From NCBI RefSeq assembly GCF_004664715.2, contig NC_051069.1, positions 9,573,001 to 9,637,000 on the forward strand: a stretch of 64,000 bases of DNA, written 5' to 3'. The notes below the pieces were generated by a model. The model ran no database searches. It was not told the DNA's origin and saw only the letters and a list, made by a program, of their open reading frames with translations. The number at the start of each line of letters is the position of its first letter. Positions within the stretch are counted from its first letter, which is position 1. This DNA is from Peromyscus leucopus (Eukaryota > Chordata > Mammalia > Rodentia > Cricetidae). A program made the position numbers and the translations under genes. Below, piece after piece: positions 45,540 through 55,439 of this stretch.

Positions 45540-46640
45540 CTTCATTACATTTATTATCCCATATTTAATTTCCAATGCATTATCACATCATATGAGTTAA
45601 ACAATAATAGTAAAACAAACTAATTGTCTTTAATTAAAGTGAATTAGGTTTTGATTTCAATATCTTTGATGTAGTGAGAAGTGAGGGTGCAGAGGGTCCC
45701 AGAGGTTATTAGGGCAGGTTTCTGCGGGGCCTGACGGTGTTGGTAATAACCCTCCTCCTCGTGGTCCTAGACGCGAGCAGATACGCCATTTCATCCGTCT
45801 CTGTTACTCGCACTTATGCCCCTCCACAGGGGTCGCAGATTCCACAAGTTAGCAGCTAATGGCCTTATACATTAAAAATTGAAGCTTCCTCACTCCAAGG
45901 CCTTGCAAGGCTTTGTTCTTAAGCCCTAGACACTTTGGAGTGCAGCTGCAAACTATAGGCAGAAGATTAAATTAATTTGTAACTTTTTTTTTTTTTTTTT
46001 TTGGTCCTGCATTGCTAAATCCTCCACATTTAATTGAAACCCTACTTCAAGACGCTTTGTGTTGCCGACGCCGCCACTGGCGCGTCTTTGTTGTCGGTTT
46101 AACCCCGGAAGCTCTTTAACACCGGCAAATTGCTGTTACAGCCTTCGGATTGTCTTGAAACCATTTCGTAAGCGGACAGTGAAATTGATACATGGGAAGA
46201 AAAGTCAAATCGTAGGGTAGATTTTGAGGTGTTTAATATTTATCGTGGGTCTTTTCCAGCATAGTTTGAGGTGATTTAAGCTCCTTCTCTAGGCCTGAGC
46301 AAATTGGTATTGGGATGAAACCTCACCTGGGGAATTTTATGTCATTCAGTAGTTAAGTCTATTTTTTTTTTTTTAAGTTTCCCTGTGTCTGAATGCACCA
46401 AGTGGCTGTCGAGTTTCCATGAAATGGAGGCTTAACTGCAGCAGACACTCTAAATGCAAAATCCTTAGATGGAAGTTTAATTGTGTAAAATGCACACAAA
46501 GTAATTAAGAACAAATTTTAAAACATTTCGGACTATAAAGTCTCCTTTCAGCTATATTGAAAACACTTATTTTCAATTTGCAGTTATGCCGAGAAACATA
46601 GGATATGTCTAAATTGAGTTTTGTTTTTTTTTTTTAACCG
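45540..46640. promoter_or_regulatory. Candidate conserved non-coding block with a CpG-dense centre
   Basis: AT-rich, repeat-free sequence with a perfect palindrome CTTTAATTAAAG at 45628-45639 and many TTTAATT words. It surrounds a 122-bp patch (46053-46174) holding 12 CpG, far above the surrounding intron. A T19 run is at 45984-46002. Regulatory role is inferred. Confidence 0.35.
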
Positions 46641-46843
46641 AGTGCTTTTTAGTGCAAGTGTAGACGTAGAACCTGTCCCGTTGCATTGCTGATGGCCTGA
46701 GCAGGTGACCCGATCTGAGTCTGCCTCCGCTGCTTCCGGCTGCATTGCCTTTCCTTCTGTACAGTTCCACAGCAGTAGCTACTCCAATGTTGTGCTGTTA
46801 CCCTGTATTTTCTACCCTGACTTTCTGTTAAAATACAAAAGGG

Positions 46844-46881
46844 TTCTCTCCCTCTCCTCTCTCTCCTCCCTCCCTCCCTCC

Positions 46882-46930
<49 letters not shown>
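46844..46930. repeat. Polypyrimidine (CT)n/(CCCT)n tract joined to (GT)n
   Basis: Seventy-three consecutive pyrimidines (46844-46916) in CT and CCT units, then seven GT units to 46930. Such mirror-like tracts can form triplex DNA. Confidence 0.95.
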
Positions 46931-48520
46931 CCACGTCCACACAGAGGCCCAAATATATTTATTGTTTACACTATAAAACCCAAGGTATTTCAGTGCTGCT
47001 ACCTCAAGAACAATCCTAGGTTGTGGTTAGTCAAGTCAGAGGTCACGAGATGACTCTGAGGAACGTTTGTAGCTTCACAGTTAAATGTTAGTGGTTCCTG
47101 TTATTTCAGTGTGTTCCCAACTTGTGACCATGTCCACAGCCTTCTTTTCCTGCCCTTTACAAGAAATGTCCCATGACCCCTGTTGAGCAGTTTGTGGACT
47201 CTTACGTATTTGGAATTATAATGAACTTGTTTATTTAACATTAAAAAAATCCTTTTCCCACCTCCTGCCCACCTCCACCCCAGCCACCAGACAGTAAACC
47301 TGTTTCAGGTCCTGTGTGGACTCAGCCATTCTCCTCTTGGGAATGAAAGGACGAGAGACTCTGTAGGTGGATTGCTGGCATGTCTTCATTTCTCAGTGCA
47401 CTTTTTTAAACCACTGGACTTAAGCTGCCCATATTTAAATGCTTCCCTGTAAAGATGACAGAGCGGGTGGAGAGTCCCATTGGCTGAGCCCTAATCTGTT
47501 TGCTTTGTTGCAATCTTTCTTCACCCCCCCCACTTTAACTGTTAACCTATTTATAAATCTAAATCTACACACAGAGGTCACTGGTTGGCTGAACTTAAAC
47601 CATTTTGCTCAGTAAATTTAATTAAGAAAATACAGTGCAACTCATAAGCAAATGAGTTTTTTCCTAGTTTTAAACCAAACCACCCTCTTGAGTGCTGATT
47701 GCCTTGCCCGACCCCTGGTGATACAGAAACAGGCAAAATTAAAAAGGACATTAAAGCTTCATTAAATCTGAAACACATTTAGTACAGTGACATATCTGCA
47801 GGCCATTCCAGAGAAGATTACATACTCTCTTTGGTAAGTTTCCTAATTTATAATACCTTGACAATCAAAACTGGGGAAACGCAAGGTGATTAATAGGCCA
47901 GTAGGCTAAGAGACACGGACCAGGCCGGCCTAGCCATCCGACTGCTCACAGCATATGTGCTCCCTCCCCCGGAAGGAGTCCGTGTTTGTTTTGACTTTTG
48001 TGAAGAAGTTCTTCGTGCAGCCATGTCTGCTCAGAGTGCACTTGCTCCTTCCACCTGAAGAAGGGGTTCTGGGCCTCACTTTGGTTCCTCTCCACTCGGT
48101 CATGAGACAGGCGGCGGTGAGGGCACAGCTCTGGGGCCCCATTAGACTGAAGGACAAGGACACACATGGAAGGCAGAGTCCTCTGAAGGGGCCTTCAAAC
48201 AACTGCCTTCAATGCAGCCCAGTTACACTCTGCCTGAGCTCGCTAGTGTAGAGCTGGGACCCTTAAGTCTCCTGCCATAAAAGAAGTGACCATCCTGTAC
48301 CAAGGTCAAGGGACCCTTCTGTGTCATGTAAATCCAGCATTCACATCTGCAAGATGCCAGGTAGGACTCAGGTCCCAATGGATAGATGTCAGGGAAACAC
48401 AAAACAAAGTTAAACCCAAGAATGCCCCTCGCCCCAGGTCAGCCACTGCTGCTTGTTCCTAAGCAGGCTGAGCAAAGGGGCCACACCAGCCTGCCACACC
48501 ACGTCTTCTCTGGTCTCCTG

Positions 48521-48666
48521 CATAGCTTTTATACATTAGTAAGTATATAGATTTCTAAGATATAAATTTCAGGTATCATTATTTCATTTGGTGGATTTCC
48601 TTAACCTTTTCACATACAAATGAGAAAACATATAAATGAGGCACAGGAAAGAGGATGGATGCTCAC
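48521..48666 (+). repeat. Left arm of a long inverted repeat
   Basis: This 146-bp sequence, starting catagcttttata and ending gaggatggatgctcac, recurs as its reverse complement at 49526-49669. Comparison shows four substitutions and one 2-bp indel, about 97% identity. It is not a SINE; a few words (aatgagaaaac, gaggcacagg) recall the MIR core. Confidence 0.95.
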
Positions 48667-48879
48667 CTGAATCAGATGGATGGGACCGGCCATCCTTGCT
48701 TCCCTGCCCCAGTTATGACAGAGGGGCGGGTGCATGCGTGCGCACGCTCCTACGCTCCTGTCTGCTGGACACCAGCTGTCGGCCGCTGATGACTGGCAAC
48801 TCAGAGGCCCGTGTTAAGATGAGAGAAATTCAATTCTCACATTATCCTGCCCTTGCTACTTAAGCCTTTTTCTTATTTT

Positions 48880-49003
48880 ATTTGTCTGTGTTTGTTTTGG
48901 GGGAGGACCTCACTATGTGGCCCAGGCTGATGTTAAAGTCAGGATCCTACCACCATAGTTTTCCAGAGTGCTGAGATTACAAACACTACCACACCTGTCT
49001 TGT
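48880..49003 (-). mobile_element. B1-like SINE inside the inverted-repeat loop, antisense
   Basis: 'ggggaggacctcactatgtg', 'gcccaggctgatgttaaagt' and 'gagtgctgagattacaaaca' are diverged antisense B1/Alu-like landmarks. Confidence 0.65.
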
Positions 49004-49525
49004 ATCTTGATTCTTTAAAGTGCAAGAACCAAGAGTGTTGGCACATTGGGTCTCTTAGCTCTTGATAGTATGTGTGGTAGGCACATTGCTTCTGCCAGTC
49101 AGTCATGTGGGCAGAAATCTTCCATGGTCCCCAATGATGTGTTCAACACATACTCACATGTAAGGAATTAAGCCAGAATGTTATGAGTGTATTATAACAG
49201 ATATCAGGCTCTTAGCCATTTTAGATGAGAGATCCTTCTTTGGCTGTCTCTTTACCCCAGATGAAATTCATACTCCACAGATCATTGTGATAATAGGTGA
49301 CAGCTTTTGGTCACTTCTCACTGCCTGTCGGATCATTACAGAAGGGTACACTCACCACAACAGATCACAGTGACTCCTGAGTCACTGTGCACACTCTCAT
49401 TGGCAATCACTGTATTTTTCAACTCTAATATGAACCTCCAGCTTGTGTTGGGAAAGAGTAGAGTGGGGCAGTATAACAGCATTTAGACAGCAGCCAGAAT
49501 CACACAAAACCCTGGACTGATGCAC

Positions 49526-49669
49526 GTGAGCATCCATCCTCTTTCCTGTGCCTCATTTATGTTTTCTCATTTGTATGTGAAAAGATTAAGGAAATCCACC
49601 AAATGAAATAATGATACCTTAAATTTATATCTTAAAAATCTATATACTTACTAATATATAAAAGCTATG
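49526..49669 (-). repeat. Right arm of a long inverted repeat
   Basis: A 144-bp reverse-complement copy of 48521-48666, separated from it by 859 bp. A transcript through both arms could form an RNA stem of about 145 bp. Confidence 0.95.
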
Positions 49670-50387
49670 AGTACAAGGTGGCACTTAATTAGATATCCCA
49701 ACACACACACAGCACATACATGTGCAAACACAAATATCCAGATGAGTGTTGGCCTTTTCAAAGGAGTCTACCATCCAAAGTCATATGGCTCATCCCTGTT
49801 ACATTACTGTTCAAACTGCCTTTAGAATTTTAAAAACCTCAACAGCTCAGTCTGTCCTTAGTAAGTGATCTTTGTAGGTATTTGGGGTTTGAATATACAT
49901 GGGCCATTCGGGCATCATGCTACACAGAAGTCACATGATCACCAAGCTGAGGGGTATCTTTTAAAATCCAAGTTTTGATTAGTTCTCATAAAGTGAGGAA
50001 GGTATTCTTTTGTTTCATGAAATGATTCTAAACACCATTTTGAAAGAAGAGTTTTGGAAGTGTCTGAGCAACATCAGTGTCTTTGAAACAGGTATGCAGC
50101 TGTCAAGCTGTCAGAAGGCTGTGCAGTGCACTGGGAAGAACACTGGACTAACAGCAGGTTTGGGGGACGGCCTCTAGATTTCCCTTGACTCACTGTGTGA
50201 GGACCCCTGAGGGACTCGAGGATTTGTATCTGTTCTCTAGGTCCATGTGCTCAGAGGCATTTTTGCTACCTTAAGGTTACACTAGTACTTTGCAGGCAGT
50301 TCCAGGTGTATCTGGAGGGTTCAGAACCGAGAGTGGCCACACTGGGAAGCTGCACGGTTTGATCATTGTTTCCTTTAAATAGGTAAT

Positions 50388-50525
50388 GGTCAGCTGGTGG
50401 TGCACACCTATAATCCTAGCACTTGGGAGGTAGAGGCAGGGGGATCTGTGATTTGAGGCCACCCTGCTCTACAGAGTGAGTTCTAGGACAGGACTGTGTA
50501 CAAAGACCCTGTCTCAATAAACAGA
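50388..50525 (+). mobile_element. B1 SINE
   Basis: 'cagctggtggtgcacaccta', 'taatcctagcacttgggagg' and 'aagaccctgtctcaataaac'. Its tail is AATAAAC rather than pure A. Confidence 0.88.
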
Positions 50526-51226
50526 TAAATGTAAATAAGTTGTGGTTTATTTGTTCAGTCTGATCTTATTACGTTATATCAAGCCTATACTTGTCCAAGT
50601 CACTTAGTTTTTACATGTGAGTTAACAAAAGTGGCTAGCCCAGAAACAAAGAGCGGTATACAATCAAACTAGGCATAGTGGGGTGGGGGAGACTCGACTG
50701 ACTCTCCCAGGTTCAGATGGAGGCCTCTAGGACCACCCTCCCAGCCTTGCATGGCCAGTTCCATAGCAGTAGGACCTGGAACTGACAGGGAAACGTGAAG
50801 CAGTGAGTGAGTGGGAATGATTGCGTAGGTTTCAACGTCATCATCTAGCCCACCCCACCTCCTACAACCCTCCTTCAGACCTGTAGCCGAAAACCACAGA
50901 GCTGCGCTCTAGAACCAACTAGACGTTCCCATCTCACATGTGTACATCTCTGTCTCAAAGAAACTGTCACACACATACATGTGAATAATGCCCCCAGCGT
51001 TGAGAATACACCCAAGAGAAAGTATGTGGGGTAATGTTCAGTTCCTGAAATTAGGATATTTTTTATCAGAGATAAAATATTGTCTATTAAAGAGGTCCAT
51101 TCTAAATACAGTCTATAATGTAATTACAGCAATAATTTAGTTTGTACATTAGCATTGTGGATTTTTTTTTATTTGCTAGATGCAATTCTGAAATGTAGTT
51201 CTTGTCTGTCTTAAGGAGATCTGCCC

Positions 51227-51237
51227 TGCATGCAAAT
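51227..51237 (+). promoter_or_regulatory. RBFOX-type UGCAUG motif overlapping an octamer ATGCAAAT
   Basis: TGCATG occupies 51227-51232, ending 38 nt before the 30-nt exon. In RNA this is the consensus for RBFOX splicing factors, which usually promote skipping when bound upstream. The overlapping ATGCAAAT (51230-51237) is a POU-domain octamer in DNA. Either, both or neither may be used. Confidence 0.45.
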
Positions 51238-51270
51238 CTATAACTAGACAAATATTATTTCCTTTCCCAG

Positions 51271-51300
51271 CTTGCTCTTGGGAGGTTTCCATATCCTCAG
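51271..51300 (+). CDS. Map2k5: Map2k5 30-nt cassette exon (residues 349-358)
   Basis: Ten codons, LALGRFPYPQ, follow the alpha-F helix and lead to the MAP2K-specific segment before alpha-G. The equivalent MEK1 text is 'MAVGRYPIPP'. Flanking signals are TTTCCCAG before and CAG/gtaaga after, both good. The exon is 30 nt and symmetric, so skipping leaves the frame intact. By count it covers exactly residues 349-358, which I recall as missing from human MAP2K5 isoform B, so alternative use is likely in this species too. Loss would remove the end of alpha-F and the linker beyond, probably altering activity. No later coding exon was found in the remaining 12.7 kb. Confidence 0.95.
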
Positions 51301-51320
51301 GTAAGATTGTTCATTACTAC

Positions 51321-51350
51321 CATTTGCCACTGTGACATTTGCCACTGTGT
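51321..51350. repeat. 15-bp tandem duplication beside the cassette-exon donor
   Basis: catttgccactgtga at 51321-51335 is repeated at 51336-51350 with only the last base changed. It starts 20 nt after the exon end, inside the zone where intronic splicing enhancers act. Confidence 0.9.
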
Positions 51351-52059
51351 CATTCGTTCCTATGTATGAAGGTGCAGCAAGTGATTGTGAACATTTGAGC
51401 CACATACAAATAAATCTGTCCTGTTAAAATGAAAAGTAGTACCTTAAAGGAATCATTAGAAGTCTCTATTGGCTTTTTATTTAAAAACAAACAAACAAAA
51501 AACTCTAGACTTTTTTCCCTTGTTAGAGGTTGACTGAGACCATCATGCTCCTCTTTGTATGACATTCAGGGCGTCCCTTCTGCCCAGCTCCATGTGCTCA
51601 TGTCAAGGTGGAGGAGGGGCGCACCCCTTTCTTCATACTTTTTATGAGCATTTTGGATTCAGTTAAAATTGTTTGAGTTAAAAGATGAAGACAAAGGGTG
51701 AAAATATCTAATGTGGGTCATTGTTTTTACCAGGTACACAGGCCCCCAGTTTCGTCTGTGTATGATTTTGAACACATTACACCTTTTCGATTTTCTTCCT
51801 TCCTATTCACAAATAGTTATCAAGTATTGAAAATCCTAAAATTTTATAATTTCTTAACAATTTTCACTAGAGAAGGATGCTAGCAGTTAAGATATAAAGC
51901 TATTTTGTGGCTTGAAAATGATTCCCTGCTGTTGGGGGGCAGTAAGCACAATGTCCAGAGGGATGAAAAATGAGCGGCTGACGGGTCTCTTCTGGTTGAT
52001 GTGTGCTGTTTTTCTGGCATCTTGGTCTGAACAGGCCAAAGTGCCTGGAGGCATGTCTG

Positions 52060-52690
52060 ATTTAAAGGTGGTGTTGGTCTCTGCTCTTTAAGCATCTATT
52101 AACTTGCTATTATTATGCAAATAAGTGTTGTATTACACATACTAATTTATGCATGGTTAGATTATGCAGATGCATCACAAACATGGTTATTGAATAATAG
52201 GAGGGGGCGCCTTCTCCCTAACCATCTTTAGAAGCGGTTCTCAGCATATTCTCCCACTACCCAAGCGGACTTAAAGAGCCTTTACTCCCTGAAATGTCTC
52301 TTTTGAAACCCTCTTCCTTCACAGTTAAGAGTCATCAGATAAGTAGAAATGACCGAGCTGTTAGATTTGAGGTGTTAGTCTCGCTTTCCAATGGGAAAGT
52401 CTCTTTGCTTAAGCATCATCTTTTTCCTTTAAAGAGAAAACCTAGAATGCAGCCACTTGGCACAAACTAGCACGTAGTGAGATTTTGACGTATACAGTCA
52501 CGCCACTCAGCTCTATAGGTAGCCCATCAGATTAAAGTCACATTGTCAAGATTTATAGTCATTTGAATATTTATCTTGTTAAGCCTCTTAAGTCTGTCAG
52601 TAATTTGTAAACAGTTCAATGTTTGACTAATTCATGTAATCCTGTAAAACTGTGAAAATGAACATGAGGCCCTTCATGACCTAACTCTTA
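52060..52690. promoter_or_regulatory. Candidate conserved non-coding block
   Basis: Repeat-free AT-rich sequence with an octamer ATGCAAAT at 52115-52122 and further homeodomain-like cores; bounded downstream by a B3 SINE. Regulatory role is inferred. Confidence 0.3.
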
Positions 52691-52731
52691 AAATAGTCCT
52701 GATAACACTTACAAGCCATCTGATAAAGATT

Positions 52732-52881
52732 GAGGGCCAGCAAGATGGCTTGCCATGCAAACCTGATAACCTGAGTATGATCCCTGGGACCCAAAGTGGG
52801 TGGTGCAGAAAACTGACTCCCACAAGTGACCTCTGACCTCCACACATGTACCTCCCCCATAATAGATAAAAAAAAAAAAAT
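52732..52881 (+). mobile_element. B3-like SINE
   Basis: 'agggccagcaagatggcttg', 'cctgagtatgatccctggga' and 'tgacctctgacctccacaca', then a 13-A tail. Confidence 0.82.
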
Positions 52882-53372
52882 TTTTTAATTTCAAAAATTG
52901 AAATTGTAGCCAGATCCTTAAGGTCCCTAATAATATTCAGAGTAAGTAAGCAGTGACATTGGCTGAGTGAGAAGTCTGCGGTGTGGTTGTCATTGTGTGA
53001 CCTTGAACCCTTGAAAGCCACAGTCAGATTTGGAACAGGCAGGTGTTGCTTCACTGAATGACCAAGCACCCCTGTACTTGATCAGTTGAGCAGAAGATGG
53101 GAAATTCTAACAGGCTGAACTCCCTAATTAGCCAAAGGTCTGTATAGGAAGGGGTTATTCCTTGAAACATCATAGAATGCTGTCACCAAAATGATGCTTT
53201 TACTTCAGATAAAAGCAGCCTTGATGGATCAGGTCCTCCCCAGGTCTTTCATCTGAAGTCGGGGTGATTCACTACTGACAATCAGTAATGACTTTAGTGT
53301 GATTCACATCTACTGGATAGGCTTTGTGTTCTCGATGAAAGGTTGGGGAAAGATCCTTTGTAAATGCCTTCC

Positions 53373-53580
53373 AGGGGCTGGAGAGATGGCTCAGCATTTA
53401 AGAGCACTTGCTACTCTTCTAGAGGAGCAGGGTTTGGTTCCCAGCACCCATGTTGAGCAGCTCAGAACTGCCTGTAACTCTAGCTCCAGGGGATCCAGTG
53501 CCGTCTTTTGGCCTCTGCAGGCGCCTGCTTGCATGTGGTGCACGTAAACTCACACAGACACACATACATAGAAAATCAAT
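53373..53580 (+). mobile_element. B2 SINE
   Basis: 'ggggctggagagatggctca', 'ttaagagcacttgctactct' and 'ggttcccagcacccatgttg' give a well-preserved head and body, ending in a CA-rich right end. Confidence 0.92.
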
Positions 53581-54808
53581 CAATCGGTGTCCCCCCTGCT
53601 CCTTTCTCCTTCCCTCATATGGGACAGGTAAAGGCAAATGTATGTTCCTGAGGTGTTGCAGAGACTGGATCATGAGAGCACACCTTCACCTTGCCCCCTG
53701 CTGCCACACCCGAGCTCCTGTGTGCTGTGAGACAGCCTTCCTGTGTCCCATAAGCAGTCACCATTGCTGACTGCTGAGCTGTGGCTGATTTGCTAACATT
53801 AACTCTCGAGTGGAGTGGGTAGGGGTGAGTCATAGACTCTGGAGTTGAAAAGGATTGGGAGCATCGTCAAATCAAACCATACCATGGTATCTATAAAGCA
53901 GATGGCCCTGCCTTTGACTGTCTTGAGTGACTGGAAGCTCAGCATTACCCAGCAGTCCTCTGTCCACCACAGTGAAGACTCTGGCATCCTGAGGATGGTC
54001 CTGGAACACTCAGGTTGTGTCCTTTTGAATCCCTCCATCCCTTGCCTGGGGTTAGTACCCCAGAGAATTGCTGTTCTGCACCCGAAGTCAAATCAAGGCC
54101 CCAGACTGGTGCTCTCTTCCTTAGAGGTCAGTTGAGAACACAGAGGTGAGTCAGAAGTTGCCTCAGAAGAATCAGCTCGACCACAAAGTCTCCAGTCCTT
54201 CACTCTTGCTTTGTAAGTGTCCTGAGCCCTTGTCTTCCACATCTCTGAGAGAACAATCCTGGTATCTGCCTTCTCTTTCTGATGTAAGAGGCTGTGCTGC
54301 TCAGATGAAATGATGGATAAAAAAAAAAGTACAAGGAGGCCCCAGTGCCACTGTGGCCCCCAGTGCAGACTGTAGCTGGAAACAGCCTTTGCCTCTTAAG
54401 CACCCTTAACCCCCCTGGAGCTGAGGGCAAAGCGGGAAGGGGCAGCAAGCTTCCAGACTTCCAGCCCAGCACCAGTGCTGCTGACAGCATCTTTAGCAGT
54501 CCCTCTTCCAGTTGGTGACAGGGTGTATCAGGTGGGGGTGCAGATGAGGGAGGAGGGCTTGGACATGACAGAGTCCACGGCCAGGGACAGTGTAAGAAAA
54601 AAGGCTGGATTTCTTAGAGATCCTCCTTCTGTGTGAATGTCCTTGTTTTGTGTAGTCGGGTGTTTGCTGTTTGGAAACACTTGTAGGGTTTCCTTTAAGC
54701 CTTGGAGTCACCACAGGCTCCTAGGGATACAGTCTGGCTTCTAAGAAGAAAGGTTAGGGGCCTCCATTACAGCAGTTTTCATTATTGCTGCTGTCAGAAA
54801 AACAATGG

Positions 54809-54967
54809 TGGGTTGGAGATGTGATCCAGTTGGTGGGGTGCTGGCCTAACTTGCCCCAGCATTTGGGAGGTGGAGACAGGAGGCTGAGACATTCAAGAAC
54901 ATCATTGGCCATGTAGCCAGTTTGAGGCCAGCCTGGGATACATGAGACTGTCTCATACAAAAAAACA
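54809..54967 (+). mobile_element. B4-type SINE
   Basis: An ID-like head ('gggttggagatgtgatccag') is fused to a B1-like part ('ggccagcctgggatacatga') and an A-rich tail. Confidence 0.7.
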
Positions 54968-55439
54968 ATGGAAGGGGGTCTTGAAGTCACCCAGCACCTT
55001 CCCTACCCAGATCTCCTGAGCACTTTTTGTGACTGGTCCCAGGTCCTACATCCCACCCCAGAGAACTATTATTTCTAGCCTCCCAGTGAACAGGCCACAC
55101 ACCTCATCTTATAAAGGACTCGGGGTAGTAAGTCTAGGACTTGGAGGCATTTAAACTCAGTGACTAGCTGTTTCATGTCACCTCGGCTTGGTGGCTGTTC
55201 ATGGCTCTCCCCCCCCTTCCCCGCCCCAGACAGTTCACCAAACCCTCCTCCTCTCATTCAGCCTCCCTGCCAGAGGGTACAGGGAGAGTGAGCATCGTGG
55301 GCTGTGCTGATGTAGATGACACGGCTATTCTCTAGAGCCCTTTTGCTTTTCTTGTTATGTGTTTAGTAGAGTGACAGGGGATGCAGATGGCCTCGGAGCC
55401 CTCACCAAAGCCAGGGCCCTGAAATTCGAAGTGCCTGTA

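Larger units (their letters stand above)
30590..51270 (+). other. Map2k5: Map2k5 intron, 20,681 bp, upstream of the 30-nt exon
   Basis: Starts gtatgt and ends in a short tract TTTCCTTTCCCAG. Contents in order: SINE cluster 32.1-36.1 kb, an antisense solo LTR at 37.3-37.8 kb, G-tracts at 33110, 34937, 36207 and 39843, B1 copies, AT-rich enhancer-like sequence at 43.5-46.6 kb, a pyrimidine tract at 46.8 kb and a long inverted repeat at 48.5-49.7 kb. Repeat-free stretches with nothing recognised are 30600-31990, 32500-33500, 37830-39300, 40610-41580 and 42420-43560. No second gene is supported. Confidence 0.9.

Noticed and set aside
48521..49669. Inverted repeat as a DNA transposon with long terminal repeats
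   Set aside because: No target-site duplication flanks the arms, no transposase sequence lies in the loop, and the loop carries ordinary intronic sequence with an old SINE.
51698..51770. Possible next Map2k5 exon after an AG near 51733
   Set aside because: The translation after that AG does not match the MEK5 residues expected after FPYPQ, and there is no fitting donor.
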